A DNA stretch of 64,000 nucleotides from Heloderma charlesbogerti (GCA_026122225.1 JANEZZ010001952.1:186001-250000); one strand, 5' to 3'; numbered from the stretch's first letter, positions 35,611 to 47,115 are shown. The notes: generated by a model from the sequence alone, not told the origin. Numbers and translations are program-made.

Positions 35611-35679
35611 ATGCATAGTTAGAAATAGGGATGGGGAAATGAGTGATGTTTGAGGTCACCAGGATGATCCAAATATTAT

Positions 35680-36250
35680 AGAATCATAGAATAGTAGGGC
35701 TGGAAGGGGCCTATAAGACCACTGAGTCCAACCCCCTGCTCAGTGCAGAAATCCAAGTCAAAGCATCCCTGACAGATGGCTGTCCAGCCTCATCTTGAAT
35801 GCCTCCAGTGTGGGAGAGCCCATTTCATCCCTAGGTCATTGGTTCCATTGTCATATTGCTGTAACAGTCAGGAAATTGTTCCTGATGTTCAGCTGGAATC
35901 TGACTTCCTGTAACTTGAGCCCATGATTCCATGTCCTGCACTCTGGGATGATCAAGAAGAGATCCTGGCTTTCCTCTCTCTGACAACCTTTCAAGTACTT
36001 GAAGAATGCTATCATATCTCCACTCAGTCTTCTTTTCTCAAGGCTAAACATGCCCAGTTCTTTCAGTCTCTCTTCATAGGGCTTTGTTTCCAGTCCCCTG
36101 ATCATCTTCATTGCCCTCCTCTGAACCCTCTCCAGTTTGTCTGCATCCTTCTTAAAGTGTGGCACCCAGAACTGGACACAGTACTCCAGATGAGGCCTAA
36201 CCACTGATGAGTGGAGGGGAACCAGTACTTCACGTGATTTGGAAGCTATG
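35680..36250 (-). mobile_element. 5'-truncated CR1 LINE, minus strand
   Basis: Starts with the complement of the CR1 3' end (atagaatcatagaatagtag). The frame 36204-35851 gives RPHLEYCVQFW, KLERVQRRA and EERLKELGMFSLEKRRL, nearly identical to the C terminus of the ORF2 at 8344-8560. It is the same CR1 subfamily as the full-length copy. Confidence 0.92.
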
Positions 36251-36544
36251 CTTTTATTAATTCAGCCCCATAATTTATGTCCATGTTTGTGACAGCTGCT
36301 TGCTCTGCATGAGTTGTGAACTTGTGAAAATCAAACAGGGAACAAACGTGAAATTTGTGCAGATTTCCCCAAATTTGCACACATTTCCTCCATAGAGTAA
36401 AGCAGGGCTGATTCAGTCTACAGGGGAAATTTGTGTGATTCGGGAAATTTGTGCAACCAAAGCAGGGAAAGTTGCACAAATCAAATGTGAGCGTGTGTTC
36501 AGCAAGTTACAGACATTTTCTTGGCAAAATGCTATTTTTGTTGC

Positions 36545-37057
36545 AAAAATGCTATTTGCATTGTCCTTATTTTCGCCGTAGTCTAGGTAAATCTTTACGT
36601 AGACTACAGGGACCAAATAAGGAATGTGAATGGCGGCTCCCTATGGGGGCCGCCATTAGCCGTACGCACTTTTTTTCTTTCAAAGTCACCCGTGATAGGC
36701 TATGTGACGATTAACGTAGCCTATCACGGCTGACTTTGCAAATCTAGCCATGATAGGCTATGTTAATCGTTACGTAGCCTATTACAGGGGCTTTTTTTTT
36801 TTTTTACTTTGCTTGTAATGGTGGCGGCGGCAGCCGGTCGAAAGTCCGGCTGCCGCCCCCGCCCCTGACGAAGACCTGCTGAACCGCCGCCGGGACCCGC
36901 CGCCAGGAGGGACATTCGTGAAAGGTAAGTCCCATCCTGGGGGGGCGGGCGGGGGTCAGGGGGGGCGGAGAATTTCTCCCCGAACAACCTTCAGAGGACC
37001 GAATGCATTGGCACTCAGCCGCCCAAAGTTTCGGGGAGAAATTCTCCCCCATCCCTA
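36545..37057 (+). mobile_element. Foldback hAT MITE, left half missing
   Basis: Starts inside the core (gctatttgcattgtccttat) and runs through palindromes near 36585, 36690 and 36752 to a right arm: ATGGTGGCGGCGGCAGCC at about 36820, hairpin, GGTAAGT at about 36923, end ctcccccatccctA at 37057. The ATG frame is stopped by TGA where other copies have CGA, a CpG-decay change. Confidence 0.8.
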
Positions 37058-37104
37058 TTTGCAAGTAAAAATGAAATTCATATGCACCCCTAGCTAGAAA
37101 GGCC

Positions 37105-38160
37105 CTAACCATGCATTATGATCAAATCATGTGGGCTGCCATGACCGCTCTGGAGGACTCCTCTTTGGAGGAGGACCTTGAGCCCCCGAGCTGAGTGCTC
37201 TGGAAGAGCTACCCATGTTGAGGGATCCCGAGGCAGTTAGTGGGGATGCTGGGCATGAAGCAGGTGGTCCTCAAGATGCAGTTAGCTCCCTCTTAGACTG
37301 GGAGGCAGATGCCAAGATGCCACTGAGCCCTGGGGAGCTCAGGACACAAAGTTCAGGCTGGGCTGGCTGCCAGATGCAGAAGTGCCCACCTGAGTAATAA
37401 GGACTCCTCATGAGTAGAAGGATACTTGTAAACAAGACTCTACTCATGAGTAGACCATCCCTCAAGCAACATTGATGGCCTGCAGCTGTTCTCTGGGTGG
37501 GGCTCTGAAAGCTCAGGCTTAAAAGCCTTCAGTTGCCAGCATAAAGGGTTGGATAGATGTCTGTTTATCACCTCCTAGGCACTTGCCTTGTATTTTTCCT
37601 GATTACCTAACTCGTCTCGGGTACTCCCAGTGTTTGGAGGAGGGATGTCTGGCTCAATGGTGTTTTGGGTCATGTATGATTCACTTTGAGTCTGGGAGAT
37701 GAGCTGCAGGCTTTTCCCTGAAATCTGGGAACTTATTTGTGCATTTGGGAGGGGGTCTGTAATTTGCACAAATTGCTCAGAAATCCCCCCCCCCAGATGA
37801 ACACCATTCCCAGCAAATCCATGAACTGGCCTAACTCACTACAAATCAAGTCAGGGGTTGCAGTGGGAACTGAAATGAAGGCTGGAAGGCTGAGCCTAGG
37901 AAAACTCATCAAACTCCATCCCCCAGATGGATTTCTCCGACATCCCTAGTTTGGATTGCCTATTGACCTTGCCTTTAGAACTTAGTCTGACCTAATTCCC
38001 TGCACCATTGTAAGTGGGACATGAGTATAACTTTTTCTTTTTGTTTGCAAGTTGCTTTAGTGTCACGGGACCTGATGGCGTTGAAACAGGTTATGTAACA
38101 TGTTGCTAACAGTAGGTAACGTGTTGCTAAGGTAAACTGTGAATGATCTCTAAGGTGGTG
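37105..38160. other. Possible LTR-like sequence split by MITE J'
   Basis: Sequence on both sides of 37640-37948 appears continuous across its target duplication. The phrases ttaaaagccttcagttgcc and attgaccttgcctttagaac resemble LTR regions. No coding frame. Class uncertain. Confidence 0.3.
37640..37948 (+). mobile_element. hAT-like MITE, family J
   Basis: Flanks GTTTGGAG (37632-37639) and GTTTGGAT (37949-37956) match 7 of 8. Left TIR is gagggatgtctgg (first base changed), right TIR ccgacatcccta. Confidence 0.85.
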
Positions 38161-38785
38161 AGTTGGGGATTCTCTGCCTGTTTAAGCAATGGTTAAAGAT
38201 ACATGTCATCAAACCCAGAAGGCAGCAGCAAAGAGCTTAAGAGAATATGATCTCCTCTTTATGAAAATGGCTTGGCTACTCTGCAGTGGAAGGCCATGTT
38301 CCCTAATAGAACAGAAGGTTTCTTATCTCTTTCCAGGAGATAAGTATAAGAGCTGGTTGTTTGTTGACTGCCAAGTGGTGGTCCATCTGTTAAGGTGCCA
38401 TGAGGATCCATCTTTGGAGAAAGGTTTCCCCTGGCACATGCTTTGGTGGATTTCAGCTGTCACACAACCCATCTGCTTCCTGCTCGCATCTTGAAAGATG
38501 CTGGCATTAGGTGCTGGAGGAATGCACAGCTTTGCTTGGATTTATAATGGTAGTGAAAGTAGCATGGTAGGGGTTTTAAAGGAATAAAGTGGTCTATGTA
38601 GTCTCTCTACTACCATCACCCTCCCTTATGTGTCTTCAGTGCTGAGAGAGAGTGTGAAAGTAAGCATAGGCTGTAGTACTAGGTAAGTAAAACTGAAACA
38701 AAATGATGGTAGTGGTGGGAATTGTGTAGTCAAATCCTCACCTGGATTTAGGGGTTTTAAACAAAATAAGGTGTGAAACTCCTTA

Positions 38786-39990
38786 GGGATGTTGGAGGAA
38801 TCTGTTTGGGGGTGGTGGTGGAGCTTGGCAAGTCTTCTCCAGCTTGGCCCCTGGACTCTGGCTCAATTATCTGCGAGTTGGCCTGTCACAGTGTGCGATG
38901 AGGCAGGCCAACTCATGGATTTTTTGGTGTGTGCATGTGTGCAAATAATGATTTGTGCAAAACCGCAGCCATAAATAGCACAATACATGCAAAATCGCAG
39001 CCTTAAACGGTCTAATTTGTGCAAATTAGATCATTTATGGCCACAATTTTGCACATATTGCATTATTTACAGGCACAATTTTGCATGAATTAGCCTATGA
39101 TTTTGCACAACAAAAACTCAGTAAAGTTGGCTCGCAAATGCAAGCCTAGGGTTGGCGGAGAATTTCTCCCTGAAACTTCGGGGGGCCAAGCGCCAACGTG
39201 TTCGGCCCCCCGAACAAGTTTCAGGGAGAAATTCTCTGCACCCCCCTGTCCCCCGCACCCCCCCCCGGGATGGGACTTACCTTTGCCGAATGTCCCTCCC
39301 GGCGGCGGGTCCCGGCGGCGGTTCGTCGAGTCTTCATCAGGGGCGGGGGCGGCAGCCGATCTTTCGACTGGCTGCCGCCACTGCCATTCCAATAAAACTA
39401 AAAAAAAAACACAACGCCCCCGTGATAGGCTACGTGACGATTAACGTAGCCTATCACGGCTAGATTTGCAAAGTCATATAGGCTATTTGCGTTGCCCTTA
39501 TTTTCGCTGTAGTCTACGTAAAGATTTACGTAGACTACAGTGACCAAATAAGGAACACAAATGGCAGTTCCCTATGGGGGCTGACATTTGCGTACGCGCT
39601 TTTTTTTTTTTTTTTAAGTCACCCGTGATAGGCTACGTGACGATTTACGTAGCCTATCATGGCTGACTTTGCAGATCTAGCCATGATAGGCTACGTTAAT
39701 CATCACGTAGCCTATCACAGGGGCGTTTTTTTTTAACTTTTAATTTCGCGGCCAGGCGAGGCGCCTCCCCCCCGGCCTGAATTTCGGCTGGGCGAGGCGG
39801 GAAGCCTCCCCCCCGGCCTGAATTTTGGCCGGGCGAGGCGGGAAGCCTCTCCCCCCGGCCTGAACTTCGGGGGGAGAGCAGCGAAGCGCCTCCCCCCCAC
39901 CGCAAAAAGCTGCGAGACCGGGTAAGTGGGTTTCGTGCACCCCTATGCAAGCCAAGCTGGGTGTGTTGGGCCCCCAAAGGGCTGGATTTC
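38786..39990 (+). mobile_element. Probable hAT-like MITE with a nested foldback, right end unclear
   Basis: Left end tagggatgttggaggaatct at 38786. The interior has tgtgcaaa(a/t)... palindromic phrases (gtgcaaattagatcatttat versus aaatagcacaata). It is split by the foldback at 39147-39945. No matching right TIR was found. Confidence 0.45.
39147..39945 (-). mobile_element. Foldback hAT MITE (copy K)
   Basis: Perfect 8-bp duplication TGCAAGCC (39139-39146 and 39946-39953). Left half: complement of ATGGCAGTGGCGGCAGCC, hairpin, donor-like GGTAAGT near 39275. Right half: three GC-rich tandem units and GGTAAGTGG near 39920. Palindromes near 39421, 39515, 39627 and 39684. The left core is shortened relative to copy U (one palindrome and the ggcggc segment are missing). 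Confidence 0.9.
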
Positions 39991-40147
39991 CTCATGATGG
40001 GCAAACTGTTGGTATCCAGTGACTGCTAGTTATGACTAGTGCTGGGTGAATTTACCCTGGGTGAATTCATTATCTCCTTGGATAATAATGGACACACCCA
40101 TGTCAGGTTGGATGAGAGTTCTCCCTTGGAATGAACTCTCCTTTCAC

Positions 40148-40902
40148 TAGGGATGGGCGAAAGTCCCTTACCTGTCCTCAAAGCTTGCTTCGCGGTTGGG
40201 GGGAGGCGCTTCGGTTCTCCCCCCGAAGTTCATGCGAGGGGGTGGAGGTGCCCTGCCTCGCCTGGCTGAAATTCAGGCCGGGGGGGAGGCTCCCCATCCC
40301 TCGCCGGCGAAATTCAGGCCGGGTAGAAGCGCCCCGTCTACCCAGCCGTGAAAAAAAGGTAAAAAACAAAAAACAAAAAACGCCCCTGTGATAGGTTACG
40401 TGACGATTTACGTAGCCTATCACGGCTAGATTTCCAAAGTCAGCTGTGATAGGCTACGTAAATCATTACGTAGCCTGTCATGGGTGACTTTGAAAAAAAA
40501 AAAAAAGTGCGTATGCAAATGGCGGCCCCCATGGGGCGCCGCCATTTGCGTTCCTTATTTGGTCCCTGTAGTCTACGTAAAGATTTACGTAGACTACGGC
40601 AAAAATAAGGGCAATGTAAATAGCCCTTACCGTTAATTGTTATGTAGCCTATCACGGGTTTTTTTTTTTTTTTACTTCACTTGTAATGGTGACGGCAGCC
40701 GGTCGAAAGACCAGCTGCCGCCCCCACCCCTGACAAAAACCCGCCAAACTGCCGCCGGGACCCACTGCCGGGAGGGACATTCGTGAAAGGTAAGTCCCAT
40801 CCTGGGGGGGGGGGCAGACAATTTCACTGCTGATTTCAGGGGGCCGAATGCGTTGGCACTCGGCCCCCTGAAGTTTCAGGGAGAAATTCTCCCCCATCCC
40901 TA
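40148..40902 (+). mobile_element. Foldback hAT MITE (copy L)
   Basis: Flanks CCTTTCAC (40140-40147) and CATTTCAC (40903-40910) match 7 of 8. Orientation is opposite to copies A, K and U: GC-rich units on the left with an outward donor (complement cttacctgtcc at 40165), hairpin segment on the right from ATGGTGACGGCAGCC near 40686 to GGTAAGT near 40788. The right half of the core is deleted. Confidence 0.88.
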
Positions 40903-41294
40903 CATTTCACATAGATGAGCTTTTGTGCAGTAGCAAAGTGCATCTCGGGAGCTGTAGTTTGGAAATACCTAATATATCATACATCAGCATGTTTACTTAC
41001 AAAAAACAACGACAAACGTACGGTGTGAATAATGACAACCGAAATCCGATCTGACAAGAGTAAGATGTGCTGTGTCTGACTACCTGAATAGGAACCCAAG
41101 CCACGAGTGAGAAAAAAAAATGGAGAAAAGGGGTGTGTATACACCTACCTGGCTGTTGATTTGCCTGTTATTGTGGGGTAAAGTGACATCATCACAGTTT
41201 ACCATAAGCAAGAAAAGGCTTAATCTAACCAACTCATTGCATGCATGGGCATCACATTGTTTAAATACAGACTGTGCAATTCTGAACTTAGAGC

Positions 41295-42061
41295 TAGGGA
41301 TGTACGAATTGTGTACCTTCAGTGTCGCTTGACTTCCGCAGTTTGTGGCCAGTACTCTGTTCCGTCCTTAACAAGCCCCCAGAATTCTCCTCTTTTTTCT
41401 GCTCTGAAAATTATGAAGATAAATCTGTACAGACAACCGTAATTCTGGTGCCCAGCCATCTCCGTGAGTCTACATAACATCCGTAAGAAAGGCTATTTTT
41501 CGTAGATATTTACATATTTTCCCCCCTGTCCTGAGACGTGCAGTAATTACTTTCAGCCAAAACACTTCCTCCTCCTAGGGGCTTCCCAAAACAAGGCTGT
41601 CCTAGATGTGCCTGAGCAATGCACTCATTGCTTAAAGCAACACTGTTTGAAAGAAAGAAGAAACCTTTTAAAATGACCATGCCGCCCGGTCCTGGAGCCC
41701 TGCATGAGGTATTATTCTCCCTGCTAAGCTTTATATTTCCACATCCTACGTTGTTGACGTTATGAGGCTAAAATGGAGAGGAGAACCAACTCTGTGCATG
41801 TCTACTCAGAATTAAGTCTTATTGAGTTCAATGCGACTTACTCCTACCATGTCAGCACCCCACTTGCCCCCAGCTCAGCTCTGTATTTCCACATCCAGCT
41901 CGTGATCAAACCTCCTGTTAGTTATCTCACTGGGTGACTTTGGGCTGGCCTCTAACCACTACACCACACTTCTGTTATGGAACTCATGAAAAAGAGACAG
42001 TATAATGGAAAGTTCTTTCTGAAGCAGTCACACCTGTATAGGGAATTCTCTGACATCCCTT
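41295..42061 (+). mobile_element. hAT-like MITE, family M
   Basis: Flanks CTTAGAGC (41287-41294) and CTTAGGGC (42062-42069) match 7 of 8. TIRs tagggatgtacgaattgtgt and tctctgacatccctt. The interior contains a partial SINE (gaggctaaaatggagaggag near 41763; gtgactttgggctggcc near 41935). No frame. Confidence 0.75.
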
Positions 42062-42314
42062 CTTAGGGCATAGTCCTATGAGGATGCCCATAAACATAAT
42101 CCCATGGGGACATGGAGGCTTACAGACATCAAATTCAGAGTGAGAGTAGTGATTTTCGCCTCCGCATTCCTCCTGCCCAGCATTTTAGCTAGATGGGCAT
42201 TTTCGCCCATCTAGTTTAGGTGTCAGGGAATGGGGAGGGAAGGAGGCTGGGGAGGCCTGGGACTACAGAGTTAGCCATCGCCCCCCCATTCACTGGCACA
42301 CCCACTTTCCCTAA

Positions 42315-42517
42315 TTTTTATTTATTACATTTATATCCTGCCTTTTTTCCTCCTTAAGGGACCCAAGGCGGTGTACATGATCTTCTTCCTCCCCATTCTG
42401 GCCTCATAACAACAACCCTGTGAGGTAGGTTCGACCGAGAGTCTGTGATGGGCCCAAAGTCACCCAGTGAGCTTCCATGGCAGAGTGGGGACTAGAAACT
42501 ATATCTCTTGGCTCCCT
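42315..42517 (-). mobile_element. tRNA-derived SINE, minus strand
   Basis: tatatcctgccttttttcct ccttaa, aaccctgtgaggtaggttcg and cacccagtgagcttcc, the complement of the family at 28679. Confidence 0.8.
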
Positions 42518-42646
42518 CAGCTGCTGCGGTTCTCTCCACACTGCTATCAGGGGGAGGAGGAACCTAGTCTGAAGGAGTTGTCCACAGGATGGAAGATCAG
42601 AACCATGTTCCATCCAGCTCAATGGGGATTACATTTGTATAAAAAT

Positions 42647-43266
42647 TAGGGATGTACGAAAGTGACTTACCTTACGTAACCCTCCCCCCCCCCCGAATCC
42701 TGGCTGGCCGGGTGCGTAAATGGCGGCAGCCGTAGCCACTGCCATTTGTGTCCCTGCAGTCAGCCGTGATAGGCTACGTAAATGTTTATGTAGCCTATCA
42801 CGGCTGAGTAAAACAAACAAACAAACAAAAACTGCACGTATGCAAATGGTGGCGCCCATGGGCGCCGCCATTTGTGTTCCTTATTTTTGCACCTGTAGTC
42901 TATGTAAACATTTACGTAGACTACAGCGAAAATAAGGGGAACGCAAATAGCGTACCGCCATTTGCATATGCGCAGTTTTTTTTTTTTTTACTCAGCCGTG
43001 ATAGGCTACGTAAACATTTACGTAGCCTATCACGGTATTTTTTAAAAATCTAGCCGTGATAGGCTACGTAAATCTTTACGTAGCCTATCACGTTTTGTTG
43101 TTGGTGGTGTTGTTTTTACTGGAAATGGCAGCAGCAGCACCAGGAGGATTCACCCAAGGTAAGTCCCGTCCCGGGGGGGCAGACCATTTCACCACCGATT
43201 TTGGGGGGCTGAATGCGCTGGCATTCGGCCTCCCCAAGATTCGTGGTGAAATTCTCTGACATCCTA
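42647..43266 (+). mobile_element. Foldback hAT MITE (copy N)
   Basis: Perfect 8-bp duplication ATAAAAAT (42639-42646 and 43267-43274). The right TIR has lost one C (tctgacatccta). Palindromes at about 42768-42803, 42898-42922, 43005-43038 and 43055-43092. The right exon-like segment is shortened: ATGGCAGCAGCAGCACCAGG then GGTAAGT at about 43156, open throughout. Confidence 0.92.
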
Positions 43267-43804
43267 ATAAAAATGTTTAGAATCAGGCATTCTATTCTCA
43301 TAATGGCTTTGCATATCAGGCAGAAGCTTCCAAATCAATCTCAGTAACAATGTACCATGCTTAAACTTGTATGTATGTAAATAAAGGAGAAGGTGGTGGT
43401 TCTGATTTAATCAAGCCTAGATAGATTTACTTGAAACTACAGTTGTAATAGAAAAGAATTCACCTTGGTTTATTTTGACTTGCTCTGTTTATTTCCTTTG
43501 GGATGCTGAAACCAAAATTTGATGCCTAGTTTTATTCAAAATTGCATTAGGAGTGAATTTTGACCTGTAACTTGCAAGAGAGTTACAGGAAGCTTTCCAT
43601 CTTAAGATGATCTGTGCATGGGCAAGAAGGTCAAAGCAAGGTCTATAGGAATTAACATCTGCACTGTGGTGTTTACTCACCCTGGAACGAGTCTGTGAGC
43701 AGTTTCTTACATTACAAATTAGTAACCTGGCTGTGTGCATAAAAGTTAATTCCATGTCAGGAGGGGAAAAAAGGAACATGAAAAGGGTGAGTATATGTCT
43801 AACT

Positions 43805-43807
43805 TGT

Positions 43808-43841
<34 letters not shown>
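43805..43841. repeat. (AG)n microsatellite
   Basis: About 16 GA units. Confidence 0.9.
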
Positions 43842-43843
<2 letters not shown>

Positions 43844-43956
43844 CTTCTTGTGTTGCAAAGTTCCAAGGTGAGCCGAGGGTGGTACATTTGGGTAATTTTA
43901 GACTCTGGGCTTAATGGTCTTACACTCCACTCCCTTAGATGGTAATGTACTACTTC

Positions 43957-44450
43957 CCAGAGGTAGGCAAACTTTTTGGGCCTGCAGGCACATGTGACAT
44001 TAAAAAAAAAGTGCCACAAATTGCCATGGGGTTTAAAATATTTGGAGCACCCCCATCTCTGGATTCTCATCTTTCTTGCCAACCCTCCAGTTTTTTTTTT
44101 TCCAGAGGACTTTTGCCCCCACCTCCATTAAAGTTGATGGAGCAAGATGTCTCCATTGGTTTTAACAGAGGAAGAGGGTCACTTGCCAAAAACAAACAAA
44201 AGCAAACCCCAGATAGGGAGGGGGTGTCTACCATCTCTCAAGGTCCCTTGGTGTGGGGTGGGCTTCTCAGCAAAGCCATTTTTCATTAGGGCGCCCTTTT
44301 CCCCATCTGTATTGAAGTCGATGGAGTATTCTCATTGCATTGACTTCAGTGGAGGTGGGGAAAAGCTTTCATATTGTGGGTATATTCAGGGGTCTTGGTG
44401 CGTGCTAGTGCTGCTAGCTGTACGTTGCTGCCCCTTGGCATACCTCACAA
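43957..44450 (+). mobile_element. Possible Charlie-like hAT fragment
   Basis: Starts cagaggtaggcaaacttttt gggcc, the typical start of Charlie-type hAT elements. No matching end located, so the right limit is a guess. Confidence 0.4.
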
Positions 44451-44459
44451 TACAATAAG

Positions 44460-44821
44460 TAGGGATGTTGTGGGAGTCCAAGCAGGGGGTGGAGTTTGAT
44501 GGACTCCCCCCTCCCCCGGCCATCCGGACCCTGCTTGTCAGGCTGCGCGGGGCTCGCTTGCCCATTTGGCAACTGGCGGGAAATGCTGCAAGGCTGCCCA
44601 TCCCCTTAATGTGCTTTAGGGCCCTTTATGCCTGTAATCTTGAGTCAGTGCTCCTTTAAGGCAGTCATAGACTCAATTTTAGATATGGGGAACAAAACAA
44701 ATTGGGCACAGAATTGCAGCTCAGTAAGGGGACAGACAGCCTTTCAGTGCTTCTCAGGCAGTTGACAGCAGCTTGGCGATCGCCTGAAGGGACCGCACAG
44801 AGGTGAGTCTGTCCATCCCTA
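44460..44821 (+). mobile_element. hAT-like MITE, family F
   Basis: Perfect 8-bp duplication ACAATAAG (44452-44459 and 44822-44829). TIRs tagggatgttgtgggagtcc and tctgtccatcccta. AGGTGAGTCTG lies 20 bases before the right end, again donor-like and outward. It abuts a half foldback. Confidence 0.9.
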
Positions 44822-44829
44822 ACAATAAG

Positions 44830-45393
44830 ATTTACGTAGACGACGGCGAAAATAAGGGCAACGCTATTTGCATTGCCCTTATTTTCGCCGTAGTCTACGT
44901 AAAGATTTACGTAGATTTACGTAGATTTACATTTACGTAGACTACAGCGACCAAATAAGGAACGGGAGTGGCGGCTCCCTATGGGGGCCGCCATTATCCG
45001 TACGCGCTTTTTTTTTTTTTTTAAGTCACCCGTGATAGGCTACGTGACGATTTACGTGGCCTATCACGGCTGACTTTGCAAATCTAGCCGTGATAGGCTA
45101 CGTTAATCGTCACGTAGCCTATCACGGGGGCGTTTTTTTTTCTTTTATTGGAATGGTGGCGGCAGCAGCCGGTCGAAAGACCGGCTGCCGCTCCTACCCC
45201 GGACGAACACCCGCTGAACTGCCGGCCAGACCCGCCGCCAGGAGGGACATTCGCCAAAGGTAAGTCCCGTCCTGGGGGTGTGTGCGGGGTGCGGGGGGGT
45301 GCGGAGAATTTCTCCCCGAAACTTGTTCGGGGGGCCGAACACATTGGCGCTCGGCCCCCTGAAGTTTCGGGGAGAAATTCTCCGCCAACCCTA
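44830..45393 (+). mobile_element. Foldback hAT MITE, left half missing
   Basis: Begins abruptly inside the core after the duplication of MITE F. The segment gtagatttacgtagatttac at 44908-44938 repeats a 13-bp unit not seen in other copies. Palindromes near 45030 and 45090. Right arm: ATGGTGGCGGCAGCAGCCGG (45154), hairpin, open frame to GGTAAGT (45258), end gccaacccta. Confidence 0.82.
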
Positions 45394-45431
45394 TGAACAA
45401 CACAGGATTTATCCTAGGTCCTGTGTTGTTC

Positions 45432-45522
<91 letters not shown>
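45432..45522. repeat. Compound (CA)n(TA)n(GA)n microsatellite
   Basis: About 23 CA units, about 12 TA units and about 11 GA units in direct succession inside the CR1 relic. Confidence 0.95.
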
Positions 45523-45554
45523 GGAGAATATGACTTGGTTGAGAGTGTAAAGAG

Positions 45555-46066
45555 TAGGGATGGACAGACTCACCTGCACCTGGCTTTGTCAGGTGCTTAC
45601 CGAGCCGCTGCCACCTGCCCCTGCTTGCAGTGCTGTGTGAGCTTCTTGTCACCTCAGCAAGCACCTGACAAAGCCATGGGGCCCTTCGCCCTTGTTCTGG
45701 GCCACCATGTTGCACAACAATGGTGGCTCGGCTGTTCGGAGGAGGGAATGCTGCGGAAATGGCTGCTGCAATGGGGCCATTTACACAACATTACAGGCAT
45801 TAATGCTCCATTCACGCCTGTAATGTTGCGTAAATGGCCCCTTTATGGCCAGCATTTCTGCAACATTCCCTTCCTGGAAGAGCCCCAGCTGCCATTGTTG
45901 TGCAAAATGACAGCTCGCAACGAGGGCGGGCAGCTGCCGGGTGCTCGCCGAGCGGGTCCGTGAGCAGCCCGTGGCTCAGTGAGCAGGGTCCAGGGGACTG
46001 GGCGTAGGTGCAGGGGAGACTGTCAGATTCCACCCCCACCCCCCATGGATGCTCTCATCATCCCTA
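45555..46066 (+). mobile_element. hAT-like MITE, family E
   Basis: Perfect 8-bp duplication GTAAAGAG (45547-45554 and 46067-46074). Left end tagggatggacagactcacc, right end ctcatcatcccta. It contains a 26-bp inverted repeat (45773-45798 against 45816-45841, 25 of 26 matching). Inserted in CR1. Confidence 0.92.
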
Positions 46067-46321
46067 GTAAAGAGGTTGCTTATCAAATTTTCAGAGGACA
46101 CAAAACCTGGAGGAGTAGACAACACCACAGAAGACAGTATCAAGATTCAAAAGGATCTAGACAGGCTGGAACACTGGACTGAATCTAACTGGATGACATT
46201 CAACAGAAATCAATGTAAAGTCTTTGTGTTTAGGTACAAAAGAAAAGAGACAAAATTCAAAGACACAAATATAGGATGGGGGAGACCTGGGTTGACAGCA
46301 GCACATGTGAAAAGCACCTAG

Positions 46322-46653
46322 GAGCTTTTCTACATGAGGCGCTTATTGTGCACTCATCATTCGCTACTCGAAGTCATTTATATCACCTTTAAGTGATGTC
46401 GTGACCCTCCAGTCTCACTTTTGTTTTTAAACAGCACTTTCAGCGAGTTTTTTAAGAGCAGGGAAGATGCGGAATTATTTGTGGAAGTGAAAGAAAACTT
46501 TTTTCCACTTGTGTAATTGTGCTGTGCCACTACCTATGGGTTATGTGGAGGAAAAGCAGGAAAGGAAGCTCTTTTTGTGTCATGCTCGGATCTCAGTTCT
46601 ACAATGAAACTGCAAGTAGATACAGTGGATTAACAGCCTCATCTAGAAAAGCT
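46322..46653. mobile_element. Unclassified TIR element
   Basis: Terminal inverted repeats gagcttttctacatgaggc (46322-46340) and gcctcatctagaaaagctc (46635-46653) match 18 of 19. No convincing target duplication. About 330 bp, no frame. It lies in the CR1 relic, next to a Harbinger-like MITE. Confidence 0.65.
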
Positions 46654-46665
46654 CAAAGTCTCTTA

Positions 46666-46775
46666 GGATGCAATCCTATGCATGATTAGACAGAAAAAAG
46701 TCCTATAACTCTCAGCATTCCCCAGCTGGGAGTTGTAGGATTTTTTTCTGTCTAAATATGCATAGGATTGTGCCG
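46666..46775. mobile_element. Harbinger-like palindromic MITE
   Basis: TTA on both sides (46663-46665, 46776-46778). Inverted repeats gatgcaatcctatgcatgat and atatgcataggattgtgcc extend through gacagaaaaaagtcctataa. Confidence 0.88.
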
Positions 46776-47115
46776 TTAGTGGATTACATGCTGAATATGA
46801 ACCAGCAGTGTCATGTGACACCTAAGAAAGCTAATCCAATCTTGGACTGCATTAACAGAAGCATAGTGTCCAGATAATGGGAAGTAATAGTTCTGTAAGA
46901 TCATGGCATCTGGCCCCATCACTTCCTGGCATATAGAAGGGGAAGAAATGGAAGCAGTGACAGATTTTATTTTCTTGGGCTCCACGATCACCGCAGACGG
47001 TGACTGTAGCCATGAAATTAAAAGACGCTTGCTCCTTGGGAGGAAAGCTATGGCAAACCTAGACAGCATAGTAAGAAGCAGAGACATCACCTTGCCGACA
47101 AAGGTTCGTATAATC

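Larger units (their letters stand above)
35626..37092 (+). mobile_element. hAT-like MITE, family C, with two insertions
   Basis: Flanks GTTAGAAA (35618-35625) and GCTAGAAA (37093-37100) match 7 of 8. Left end tagggatggggaaatgagtg, right end tatgcacccctA. Inside lie a CR1 3' end (35680-36250, minus) and half a foldback MITE (about 36545-37057), so four repeat events are stacked here. Confidence 0.85.

Noticed and set aside
35626..35626. Reading the family C element as three separate elements
   Set aside because: The 7-of-8 flanks at 35618 and 37093 and the continuous family C sequence show one element with insertions.
43489..44082. 197-codon minus-strand frame as a gene
   Set aside because: It crosses a (CT)n tract and unrelated sequence, with no domain or codon bias.
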